Part shown: piece after piece, positions 8,216-16,051 of the stretch
Numbering within the stretch: position 1 is the stretch's first letter
How the letters are laid out: the number at the start of each line of letters is the position of its first letter
Assembly (NCBI RefSeq): GCF_019754945.1
Contig: NZ_JAEUWU010000004.1
Coordinates: 62,001 to 126,000 of the forward strand
Direction: 5' to 3'
Length of the DNA: 64,000 nt
Source: Corynebacterium pseudokroppenstedtii
Lineage (GTDB): Bacteria > Actinomycetota > Actinomycetes > Mycobacteriales > Mycobacteriaceae
The notes under the pieces: model-generated
The model's input: the letters and a program-made list of their open reading frames with translations, nothing else
Database searches by the model: none
What the model was told of the DNA's origin: nothing
Position numbers and translations under genes: made by a program

Positions 8216-9838
8216 ATGGATTTTGTCTCAGGATTCAGCCAGGCATTCCGCCGCGTCGCTGGCTCCCGCGCCCCCGGCACCACCGCCGGCGGGTCCAATC
8301 CTGTCGCCACCATCGACGCCGTCAAAGCCGCCCCGGCACCGTCGCCGCTAAAACCCATCGACTTCACCAATGCCGACGAAATCAACGCGGTGCTCGACCT
8401 CGCCGCCCGCATTGGCGACGTCCTCCTGGCCAGCGGCATGAGCAACGGGGACGTCAAAGCCCATATGCACGCGATCACCGAAACATACGGTATTCACGAC
8501 GTCCACGTCGACATCACCCTCAACACCCTCATGCTGTACACCACCATGGGACCCACGGAAGGCGCGCTCTCGGCGTTCCGCGTCGTCAGTAAACTCAGCA
8601 TGGACTTCGCCCGATTAGAGGAAATCGACGTTCTTGTCCGACGCATCCTCACCGGTGGATTCACGCGGGCCGAAGCTGCCGACGAACTCCACGAAATCGT
8701 CACGGCGCCGCCGACCTACAACTCGGCGTTTGTGCTGATCATGTGGGGCGTTTTCACCGGATCGGTGGCGTTCATGATCGGTGGACACCTACCCGAGGCC
8801 ATCATTTCCTGCCTCTCAGCCATCGTTATCATGTGGGGATCCGCGGTGCTGGCCGGACACGGGCTGCCGTTGTTCTTCCAAAACGTCTTCGGCGGGCTGG
8901 TCGCCCCCGTCCCCGCCGCCCTGGCCTATCACGTGGGCCAACATTATGGAATAGAAGTCAACCCGTCGGTCTGTATCGGTGCTGGAATCGTCGCCATGCT
9001 GGCCGGGCTCACCCTGGTTCAAGCGCTCCAAGACGGCATCACGGGCGCGCCGGTCACGGCGTCTGCACGATTCTTCGAAGCCGCGCTCTCCACGGGCGCC
9101 ATAATCGCTGGCGTTGCCTTCGGGCTCAATATCGCTTCCCGCCTGGGCATTCCTCTCCCCGGATTTGAGGGGTCGGCGTCCACCAACGTCGTGCAAAACG
9201 TGGTTATTACGGTGTCCGGGGCACTGGCGGGCGCATTCTTCGCGGTCGCGTGCTTCGCGCGCCTGCGATCGACCGTCATCACGACGGTCACCACCCTCAT
9301 CGGTGCCGCGATTTACTACATGATCCTCATCCCCATCGGCTTCGGAACCATCGCGGCCTCCGGCATGGCCGCCACGCTCATCGGACTTTTCGGTGGTCTG
9401 CTCTCCCGCCGGTACATGATCCCACCGCTGATTACCGCAGTCTCGGGCATTACCCCACTCCTGCCCGGTTTCGCCCTCTACCGCGGCATGTATTCGCTCC
9501 TCAACGACCGGCCGTCCATCGGGTTCTCTTCCATGGCCACTGCCTTTGCCATCGCCACGAGCCTGGCGGCGGGCGTCGTTCTTGGTGAATGGATTGCGCG
9601 CAGACTACGACGGCCCCGCATCGCCACTGCTTACCGCGGAGTCCGCAACATCGTCCGACGGCCGCTCGCGGTGAAGGCGCGCACCAACGGGTCGCGCGTC
9701 AATGGCCCCCGGGCTAATGGCCAACGCACCAATAGCCGCGGGGCCCCTCGGACACCGAACACGGGATCCATCCGGGCTCGCTGGCGCAACCGTTCCTACC
9801 GAAACACAAAAGTGCGCTCGCAGTGGCGTCGTCGATAA
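8216..9838 (+). CDS. thrE: Threonine/serine exporter ThrE
   Basis: The protein has 540 residues. It contains the ThrE N-terminal cytoplasmic domain (DAVKAAPAPSPLKPID, then LAARIGDVLLASGMSNGDVK and VDITLNTLML). A membrane domain of about ten segments follows, including LAGLTLVQALQDGITGAPVT, FFGGLLSRRYMIPPLI-like text and GITPLLPGFALYRGMY. This matches the C. glutamicum exporter almost motif for motif. It exports L-threonine and L-serine using the proton gradient and protects against toxic internal levels. The C-terminal 60 residues (RTNGSRVNGPRANGQRTN and after) are a basic, Asn/Gly-rich tail longer than that of C. glutamicum ThrE. The ATG is preceded by a distant AAGG. Confidence 0.95.
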   Translation: MDFVSGFSQAFRRVAGSRAPGTTAGGSNPVATIDAVKAAPAPSPLKPIDFTNADEINAVLDLAARIGDVLLASGMSNGDVKAHMHAITETYGIHDVHVDITLNTLMLYTTMGPTEGALSAFRVVSKLSMDFARLEEIDVLVRRILTGGFTRAEAADELHEIVTAPPTYNSAFVLIMWGVFTGSVAFMIGGHLPEAIISCLSAIVIMWGSAVLAGHGLPLFFQNVFGGLVAPVPAALAYHVGQHYGIEVNPSVCIGAGIVAMLAGLTLVQALQDGITGAPVTASARFFEAALSTGAIIAGVAFGLNIASRLGIPLPGFEGSASTNVVQNVVITVSGALAGAFFAVACFARLRSTVITTVTTLIGAAIYYMILIPIGFGTIAASGMAATLIGLFGGLLSRRYMIPPLITAVSGITPLLPGFALYRGMYSLLNDRPSIGFSSMATAFAIATSLAAGVVLGEWIARRLRRPRIATAYRGVRNIVRRPLAVKARTNGSRVNGPRANGQRTNSRGAPRTPNTGSIRARWRNRSYRNTKVRSQWRRR

Positions 9839-9910
9839 GAACCGGAAAAACCCACGGTGGCGGCTACCACGAAACCCGCCGCGTGAGCTACCATTACTCT
9901 GTTCACCATC

Positions 9911-9940
9911 CATCCCAGGAGGATTTTCCAGGAGGATTTG
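9911..9940 (+). promoter_or_regulatory. Tandemly duplicated ribosome-binding site
   Basis: The 13-base unit CCAGGAGGATTTT occurs twice in a row (from about 9916 and 9929). The second copy ends TTTG, where the last G begins the GTG start at 9940. Only the second AGGAGG is at translation distance. The site decides the GTG start over an in-frame ATG far upstream at 9823. Confidence 0.75.
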
Positions 9941-10407
9941 TGCCCCCCAAGGTCACTGATAAACGGGCAACCAACGCAGAATCACTGCACGCCGTCGAAG
10001 AAGAAACAGCTATCGCGGCCCAACGCATCGTCGCTACATATGCAGAGGACTTCTTTGACTACACCACGCTGACCAGCATGCTGGGCGTCGAACCCAAAGG
10101 GCTGATCTACCGTCGAGTCGCCAAAGAACTCGGCGAACCCGAAATCCCCGGCAAGAAACCGGAGAAGAAAGCAGCCAAGAAGTCCAGCAAGAAATCGACC
10201 GGTAAGAAGTCCACCGGCAAGGGCACAAAGAAAACCAGCAAGAAGTCGACTAAGTCTTCAGCAAAGAAGAGCACGAAGAAGTCGACCAAGAAGAGCACCA
10301 AGAAAACTACGAAGAAATCGTCCGGATCCGCGGCGAAGAAGAGCACGCGGAAATCCACCGCGAAAAAGTCGACGGCCAAGAAATCGACGGCTAAGAAGTC
10401 CTCATAA
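9940..10407 (+). CDS. Lysine-rich protein with histone H1-like tail
   Basis: From GTG the protein has 155 residues. The first 65 form a compact acidic-to-neutral domain (ESLHAVEEETAIAAQRIVAT, DFFDYTTLTSMLGVEPKGLI, YRRVAKELGEPE). The last 85 are almost entirely Lys, Ser, Thr and Ala in repeats of the KKST/AKKS type, resembling the tails of histone H1-like and mycobacterial HupB/Lsr2-type nucleoid proteins. The likely role is binding DNA or RNA, but the head domain is not one I can name. A strong duplicated ribosome-binding site suggests high expression. Terminator hairpins follow at 10480. Confidence 0.75.
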   Translation: MPPKVTDKRATNAESLHAVEEETAIAAQRIVATYAEDFFDYTTLTSMLGVEPKGLIYRRVAKELGEPEIPGKKPEKKAAKKSSKKSTGKKSTGKGTKKTSKKSTKSSAKKSTKKSTKKSTKKTTKKSSGSAAKKSTRKSTAKKSTAKKSTAKKSS

Positions 10408-10479
10408 TTAGTCGGGGTAATTAGAAGCGGTATTGAGCTTTGGCTACTTAATAGGGCCGGGCTCGACGGCACGACAAGC

Positions 10480-10545
10480 AGCGACCACCTAATGCGCCAC
10501 ACGCGCGGAGGCGGTCGCTTTTGCATTGCGGGGGTGGTCGTTTTT
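10480..10545 (+). terminator. Two overlapping, mutually exclusive terminator hairpins
   Basis: AGCGACC (10480-10486) can pair with GGTCGCT (10513-10519), followed by TTTT. CGACCACC (10482-10489) can instead pair with GGTGGTCG (about 10533-10540), followed by TTTTT. Both use the same left arm. They end transcription of the lysine-rich gene. The remainder up to 10616 holds no gene. Confidence 0.6.
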
Positions 10546-10616
10546 CCGTGATACGACAAAAGTGTGTCCGCGTGCCGGAAAACTGCGCGGGTATATCAGA
10601 GTCGGTGGTGAAAACT

Positions 10617-10666
10617 GCGGGGGAATATGGTTAAAAAATGGCCGAAAATTGACCATACACTCCCGC
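10617..10666. repeat. Inverted repeat downstream of the TDT transporter gene
   Basis: GCGGGGG followed closely by TATGGT (10617-10631) is mirrored by ACCATA then TCCCGC (10652-10666), leaving an AT-rich loop of about 20 bases. It could be a terminator for the minus-strand transporter gene. The rest of 10667-10839 shows nothing I recognise. Confidence 0.5.
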
Positions 10667-10839
10667 ACTTTTGGGCTTCAGGTGTAGCTTCCCTGCAGTT
10701 TTCTGTGTACCGGCTCCTGATTCCGCGCGTCGGCGCTTCGCGCCCCACGATTCTGTCCGCACCGCCTTCTGTCGTATTACCCTCGCTGTTGCTGTCACCC
10801 CTTAGCGCGGCACAACGACGATGCCGAGTGCTCGGCCAT

Positions 10840-12084
10840 CTAGGCCGTCGCGAACACCTTTCCGCTGAGAGCCTTGACGGTTCCCGCAGAGGCCGTTAGC
10901 CAGTGGAGAGTTAGAAGGACGAGGAACCCGAGGCTGACCCAGTTCATCCATTCCCAGCCCGTCCCGTGTGAAAGAAGATGACTACCCAGGCACAACGTTC
11001 CCACTGGGAATGTCAGCGCCCACCACGAAGGGCTAAAGGGCATGCGTCCAGCAAATCCTCGAATTGTGCAGAAGGCTGCGTAGGCAATCAGTGGTATTCC
11101 ACAAGCAAGGATCACCTGCCCATAAAGGTTGGCCGCCGCCTGAACCCACTGCTGCCCCGCCGGAGTAATCACTGCGTCGATCTGGTGAGCAATGGCCTGA
11201 GCTGCCGCCGTGGATTGGCCGACGATACCGAGCGGAATCCACGCCGAGGCGGACGCTGCCAGTGGTAGTGGTGAGCGTCGCCAGGCATGTTCGTAGGCCA
11301 CAACAAAAATGATGGCGCCAAGGGTCAGGGCAACGAAAAAACAACCGACGCTCACGATCAGCATGGTCATACGAAGTGACATCGTCGAAATATGGGAGAG
11401 CTGGCTTGCGCCGGTTGTCGCAGACACCATCGGCGGAACGATGGGTAGCCCCCAGACCGGACGCGGTTCGGACCAGCGATTTCGCACGACTACCAACGCG
11501 AAGCCAAACGCTGTCACGATGCCGAGGATGGTGCCGATCCACCAGAAGGTGAGATCAATGCTCCACCCGAGGCCTTGGAGAGGCGCTAGCCACTGGATCG
11601 GATTCGCAGCTGAGTTATGCGATCCGGCCCCAGAATTGGTGAGCTCATCAAGAACAATGGGGGTAGCTGAGCCAAGAGAGAGTATCCCCATCGACACCAT
11701 TCCCCAAGCCGTGCATTGCTCGGGGTGGACGATCGACTGGTGGAAAACCTTAAACTGACGAAGACACCGCCCGACGAACCCCACGGTCAGGCCAATAAAC
11801 GCGATCCACCCGATAACCAGGACGACTGCAGCGGCCGTCAGAGTAACGTCGGCAAGAAAGCTACCTTCCCCAAACCGAGGTAATGCGACAGAAACCAGAA
11901 GGTTAGCGAGAATCCCGGTACCCATAATCGAGCCGAACCACGCGGGGCCGGCCGGTGGGACGATGGCAGGTTGCCGACGAGGGCGAGGGTGGGACCGGGC
12001 TGGGCGGATACGAGAGAGCACGGGCTCGGACGAGGCAGTTTCAGTAGCAGTCATGGTCATGGCAATGAGCCTATGCATCAACAT
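10840..12084 (-). CDS. TDT / SLAC1-type (TehA-like) C4-dicarboxylate or anion transporter
   Basis: The protein has up to 414 residues and about ten transmembrane segments. PPAGPAWFGSIMGTGILANL at about residue 46 is the N-terminal signature of the tellurite-resistance/dicarboxylate transporter family. Further family text is MVSMGILSLGSATPIVL, WWIGTILGIVTAFGFALVV and GRMPFSPSWWALTFPVGTLC. Related proteins carry malate, succinate, sulfite or chloride. The exact start is unclear: ATGs at residues 1, 3, 9 and 11 all lack a good ribosome-binding site. It is divergent from the LysR gene at 12163, and the shared 78-base gap contains a LysR operator, so it is the probable target of that regulator. 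Confidence 0.85.
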   Translation of the reverse strand: MLMHRLIAMTMTATETASSEPVLSRIRPARSHPRPRRQPAIVPPAGPAWFGSIMGTGILANLLVSVALPRFGEGSFLADVTLTAAAVVLVIGWIAFIGLTVGFVGRCLRQFKVFHQSIVHPEQCTAWGMVSMGILSLGSATPIVLDELTNSGAGSHNSAANPIQWLAPLQGLGWSIDLTFWWIGTILGIVTAFGFALVVVRNRWSEPRPVWGLPIVPPMVSATTGASQLSHISTMSLRMTMLIVSVGCFFVALTLGAIIFVVAYEHAWRRSPLPLAASASAWIPLGIVGQSTAAAQAIAHQIDAVITPAGQQWVQAAANLYGQVILACGIPLIAYAAFCTIRGFAGRMPFSPSWWALTFPVGTLCLGSHLLSHGTGWEWMNWVSLGFLVLLTLHWLTASAGTVKALSGKVFATA

Positions 12085-12114
12085 TTAGCCTGAACAGACA
12101 CTATTTCTTTAGGT

Positions 12115-12147
12115 AGTCACAAGTATTTCCTGTGACTGTCACAAGTA
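12115..12147. promoter_or_regulatory. LysR-type operator (T-N11-A) with direct repeats
   Basis: AGTCAC (12115-12120) and GTGACT (12132-12137) form a perfect inverted repeat separated by 11 bases, the classic LysR T-N11-A box. The 10-mer GTCACAAGTA occurs at 12116-12125 and again at 12138-12147, two helical turns apart. The site lies between the divergent transporter and lysR genes. Confidence 0.75.
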
Positions 12148-12162
12148 GCCTAGGATGGGCCC

Positions 12163-13158
12163 ATGTCGCTCGCTCAAATCCCCGATCTTCGGACCTTGGA
12201 AATACTGATCGCTATCGCCGATACAGGATCCCTCGGTGCGGCGGCGCGGCAGATGGGCATGACTCAGCAAGGTGTTTCTGAGCGAGTGCGCAGCGCCGAA
12301 TCTATTCTGGGGTTCACCCTGGTCAGCCGCACACCACGGGGAACGCATCCCACGCCCCAAGGCAGGGAATTTATCAACCACGCTCGCGATGTCATCCGCA
12401 GCGCGAACAGCTTGGCAGACACCGTTTCCTTCGACAAAGACCCTGCTCATCACATTATTCGAGCGGCTGCCAGCCAGACCGTCACCGACCACTACATTCC
12501 GCGCTGGATTGCCCGCCTCACCGACACGCACCCCGGAGTCCGGTTTGCCATAACGACGGGCAATAGCCAACAGGTAGCCCACACGATTGCCAGCGGGGAC
12601 GCAACGATTGGGTTTATCGAATCCCTCACCCTGCCGGAACTCAAAGGCATCCCTACCGAGGATTACTTCGAGAGCACGGTCATTACCACCGACTATCTCA
12701 CCCTTGTGGTCCGACCTGATCATGAATGGGCCGAGCTCGGTCACGTATCTCCGCTCACGGTCGCCCAAACGCCGGTCATCGTCCGCGAACCCGGTTCAGG
12801 TACCCGGTCCGCCATCGAGCGCGTCCTCCCCCAGGCTCTTCAAGCACCCTTCGCCGAACTTGAATCAGCGACCGCCATCAAGTCAACAGTTTTGGCGACG
12901 CGGGTACCAGCGATCCTTCCACGCTGTGTGGTGGAACAAGAGATAGCCGACGGCCGGTTAAGCGAAATCACTATCGACGACACCCGTCTGTCACGGCCAA
13001 TTCGGGCCTTGTGGAGGAAGGGCACAACGCTACGCGGATCCGCGCGCACACTCCTGGAGGCGGCGCGGGCCAGCGCGGCTCGGGCTTCGGCGACGAGGAC
13101 CAGCGCAACGCGTGCCACTGCAACACGTGCCAGCGCACGAGGGCGAAAAAGACGCTGA
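12163..13158 (+). CDS. LysR family transcriptional regulator
   Basis: The protein has 331 residues. An N-terminal winged HTH is visible: LRTLEILIAIADTGSLGAAA, RQMGMTQQGVSERVRSAES. A LysR substrate-binding domain follows (from about residue 90 to 300). The C-terminus carries a low-complexity tail of Ala/Arg/Thr/Ser repeats (ASATRTSATRATATRASA) unlike the family norm. A TAGGAT -10-like element lies only 8 bases before the ATG, so the message may be leaderless. It likely controls the divergent TDT transporter and itself through the operator at 12115-12147. The inducer is unknown. Confidence 0.88.
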   Translation: MSLAQIPDLRTLEILIAIADTGSLGAAARQMGMTQQGVSERVRSAESILGFTLVSRTPRGTHPTPQGREFINHARDVIRSANSLADTVSFDKDPAHHIIRAAASQTVTDHYIPRWIARLTDTHPGVRFAITTGNSQQVAHTIASGDATIGFIESLTLPELKGIPTEDYFESTVITTDYLTLVVRPDHEWAELGHVSPLTVAQTPVIVREPGSGTRSAIERVLPQALQAPFAELESATAIKSTVLATRVPAILPRCVVEQEIADGRLSEITIDDTRLSRPIRALWRKGTTLRGSARTLLEAARASAARASATRTSATRATATRASARGRKRR

Positions 13159-13270
13159 GATCACAGCGACCGCGGAGCTAGGCCGCAGTCGCTGCATTGG
13201 CTCCTTCGGCACTACCCTGGAAGACAGAAACATCCGGAGCACCCATCAACCCAAACGAGGTACCAACACC

Positions 13271-14797
13271 ATGCCTTCAACCGACAACACCACCGGCACC
13301 GACACGCACGCCGACGCATCCACCGACGACACCGTGAAAGACACCTACTCGTTCATCGTCGTCGCTAACCGTTTACCCGTCGATATTGAGATCGACCCCG
13401 ACGGCACCAAGCACTTCGAACCAAGCCCGGGTGGCCTGGTCACCGCGCTCAAACCCGTCCTCAAAGAACACGAAGGTGCATGGATCGGCTGGCCCGGCGC
13501 GACATCCGAAGGCCCCACGGCAACCCCCGTCGCCGACCCGTTCACGACCGACGAAGGCATCACGCTGATCCCGATGGGCCTGACCAAGAGGGATTACAGC
13601 GAATACTACGAGGGGTTCTCCAACGCCACATTGTGGCCCCTATACCACGACTTGATCGTGACGCCGATTTTTAACCGCGACTGGTGGGTAACATATCGCG
13701 ACGTCAACACGCGCTTCGCCATGGAAGTAGCCCGGCGCGCAGCGGAAGGCGCAACAGTGTGGGTGCAGGACTACCAACTGCAACTGCTGCCCGGCATTTT
13801 GCGACAAATGCGCCCGGACCTGAAAATCGGTTTTTTCCTGCATATTCCGTTCCCACCAGCAGAGTTATTCCGGCAACTTCCGTGGCGTGAGGAGATCGTC
13901 CGTGGCCTGTTGGGGGCAGACGTTATCGGTTTCCATTCCATTCACAACGCAACGAACTTCTTGGAGCTGTCCCGCGACGTCGGGGGGTTCGCGACACCCA
14001 GTACGGGACAGCCGGATAGCCTCCCCGTCCGTGGCAAAGCCAGCATGAGGGAAATTACCGCCACGATCACCGCATCCGACGGCCGCCCCGTCGGCGTCGG
14101 TGTATTCCCGATTTCTATCGACACGAAGTCAGTGACTGCCGCCGCCAAAGACGCCGACGCGGAGAAGGTGCGTTCTCAACTGGGCAACCCAGAAACCCTG
14201 ATCCTCGGCGTCGACAGGCTGGACTACACCAAGGGAATCCTCCAGCGTCTCGAAGCGTACGAGGAGCTCCTGGAAACCGGTGCGCTGGACCCCGAGACCA
14301 CCACGTTCGTGCAAGTGGCAACGCCATCGCGCGAGCGGATTGAGCATTACAAGGTGGCGCGTCGGCAAGTGGAAGAAGCCGTCGGGCGGATTAATGGCCA
14401 CTTCAGCAGCATTGGGCACTCCGCGGTCACCTATATGCACCGGTCTATTCCTTTCCAGGACCTCGTGTCCTACTACAAGGCGGCCGACATTATGCTGGTC
14501 ACGAGCCTGAAGGACGGCATGAACCTCGTCGCCAAAGAGTATGTGGCGTGTCACCCGGATGGCACGGGGTCGCTGGTGCTCAGCGAGTTTACGGGTGCCG
14601 CGGCTGAGCTTGATGGAGCGTTCCTGTGCAACCCGCATGACATTGATTCGATCAAGCGGCAGGTTCACTCCGCAGCGGTGGCGAAGAAAGAGGACCTGCG
14701 TGACCGCATGATGTCCATGTTCAACGAAGTGACCGAACACGACGTCCACGCCTGGGCATCAGCATTCCTCGACTGCTTAGAGAGCGACAATGACTAA
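13271..14797 (+). CDS. otsA: Trehalose-6-phosphate synthase OtsA
   Basis: From the ATG at 13271 the protein has 508 residues. After an acidic Thr/Asp-rich leader it starts YSFIVVANRLPVDIEIDPDG. It shows the GT20 motifs GGLVTALKP, WIGWPG, LWPLYHD, VWVQDYQLQLLPG, FFLHIPFPPAELF, GVDRLDYTKGI and SLKDGMNLVAKEYVAC. It transfers glucose from a nucleotide sugar to glucose-6-phosphate. The frame stays open upstream to 13112, inside the lysR gene, but the leader before 13271 is not family-like. Its stop overlaps the ferredoxin gene by 8 bases, and otsB follows, giving a trehalose synthesis operon. Trehalose is an osmolyte and, in mycolate-bearing relatives, a cell-wall lipid carrier. Confidence 0.95.
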   Translation: MPSTDNTTGTDTHADASTDDTVKDTYSFIVVANRLPVDIEIDPDGTKHFEPSPGGLVTALKPVLKEHEGAWIGWPGATSEGPTATPVADPFTTDEGITLIPMGLTKRDYSEYYEGFSNATLWPLYHDLIVTPIFNRDWWVTYRDVNTRFAMEVARRAAEGATVWVQDYQLQLLPGILRQMRPDLKIGFFLHIPFPPAELFRQLPWREEIVRGLLGADVIGFHSIHNATNFLELSRDVGGFATPSTGQPDSLPVRGKASMREITATITASDGRPVGVGVFPISIDTKSVTAAAKDADAEKVRSQLGNPETLILGVDRLDYTKGILQRLEAYEELLETGALDPETTTFVQVATPSRERIEHYKVARRQVEEAVGRINGHFSSIGHSAVTYMHRSIPFQDLVSYYKAADIMLVTSLKDGMNLVAKEYVACHPDGTGSLVLSEFTGAAAELDGAFLCNPHDIDSIKRQVHSAAVAKKEDLRDRMMSMFNEVTEHDVHAWASAFLDCLESDND

Positions 14798-15161
14798 CAG
14801 CATTCCCGACGACAACTCCGCGGGCGACGACCCCGCTGACGACTCCGCCGCCACCCCTTCCGACGCAAAGCCCTCCACCGCGCACGTCTTCATGGAGGAC
14901 ACGGAGGAAGATATCGAATGGCCCGCGGGGAAACGACTCCTCTACGCCATGTTGGACGCGGGCTTGGACGCACCCTACGGCTGCACCGAGGGCGAATGTG
15001 GCGCCTGCCAGTGCGTCGTCGAACCCCATGACAATGCAACAACACACATGGTGCACAACAATGTGCTGGATGAGTACGACATCGCCGACGACATGACCTT
15101 AGCCTGCCAAACTGTGTCCGACACTCCTGGCGGAAAATTCGACGTCAGCTACGACTTTTAG
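14790..15161 (+). CDS. 2Fe-2S ferredoxin-like protein inside the ots operon
   Basis: The protein has 123 residues. An acidic disordered leader (residues 1-35) precedes a plant-type ferredoxin fold. The cluster ligands are Cys65, Cys70 and Cys73 (YGCTEGECGACQC) plus Cys106 in MTLACQT. An extra Cys75 follows the third ligand. It overlaps otsA by 8 bases and is 8 bases before otsB, so all three are co-translated. Trehalose synthesis needs no electron carrier, so its role is not explained by the operon; it could serve an oxidoreductase elsewhere. A small gene at this spot is also remembered for C. glutamicum. Confidence 0.85.
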   Translation: MTNSIPDDNSAGDDPADDSAATPSDAKPSTAHVFMEDTEEDIEWPAGKRLLYAMLDAGLDAPYGCTEGECGACQCVVEPHDNATTHMVHNNVLDEYDIADDMTLACQTVSDTPGGKFDVSYDF

Positions 15162-15169
15162 GAGAACGA

Positions 15170-16027
15170 GTGTTTACCCCGTCCGATGACATTAACCGGG
15201 CCCTTCGCACCGCTGCCCACAGCCCCACACTGATGCTGGCCAGCGACTTCGACGGCTGCTTAGCACCGCTCAACAAAGACGCCATGGCCGTCACCGCGAA
15301 TCCCACCGCCATGAATGCCATCATCGACCTCGCCCACATGCCGCACACTTTCGGCGCACTCGTCTCCGGGCGGGACATCTCGAAACTCGAACGCCTCGCC
15401 CGCCGCACCGGACCACAGGGACAAAACATTGCCGACGACGGCCCCGATGATGTTCGCGACATCTCCGGAATAATTCTGGCGGGGTCTCACGGTGCTGAAG
15501 CAAATGACGGCAGTGGCGTCGAGCCCAATGAGGAGCAAAAGAAGCTCCTTGGGCGGATGATCCGTGAGGCACATGCCGTGGCCGATAGCGCTCCGCACTC
15601 GGGCATGTTTGTGGAGGAAAAACCGCTGGGTGTCGGCCTGCATGGTGTGGCGATGAATAATGACGAGCTGGAACGCCAGCTGCAGCAAAAGTTCGCTGAC
15701 ATCCTTGATTCGCTGCTGGATGGGACGACGGGGTCCTACATGTACGGCAAGCACATTCTGGAAGCGCAGATCATGGAGGTCGATAAGGGCAAATGGCTGG
15801 AAAGCGCCCGCGACCGGTACAACGTTGACGCCATCGTGTATGCGGGCGATGACACGACCGACGAGAACGCGTTCCGCGTCCTTCATGGCGATGATGTGTC
15901 CATTAAGGTCGGTGACTCTCACACCGCGGCTGTGTTGCGTGTTCCGGATACCGACGCTATTGCCGACGTATACCAGCGCTTGGCCACCATGCGGCGGGAG
16001 TACCTCACTGAGAACGGAGTGTTATAG
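15170..16027 (+). CDS. otsB: Trehalose-6-phosphate phosphatase OtsB
   Basis: The protein has 285 residues from a GTG preceded by AGGAG. It is a HAD-fold phosphatase: motif I LASDFDGCLAP (about 24-34) carries the nucleophile DFDG, motif II is ALVSGRD, and motif IV is VYAGDDTTDENAF with acidic metal ligands. KGKWLESARDR supplies the lysine. It removes phosphate from trehalose-6-phosphate made by OtsA. The gene closes the otsA-ferredoxin-otsB operon and converges on the lacI-type gene with a 24-base gap. Confidence 0.94.
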   Translation: MFTPSDDINRALRTAAHSPTLMLASDFDGCLAPLNKDAMAVTANPTAMNAIIDLAHMPHTFGALVSGRDISKLERLARRTGPQGQNIADDGPDDVRDISGIILAGSHGAEANDGSGVEPNEEQKKLLGRMIREAHAVADSAPHSGMFVEEKPLGVGLHGVAMNNDELERQLQQKFADILDSLLDGTTGSYMYGKHILEAQIMEVDKGKWLESARDRYNVDAIVYAGDDTTDENAFRVLHGDDVSIKVGDSHTAAVLRVPDTDAIADVYQRLATMRREYLTENGVL

Positions 16028-16051
16028 CGGCGACGACGTTAGAGTGCGGCG

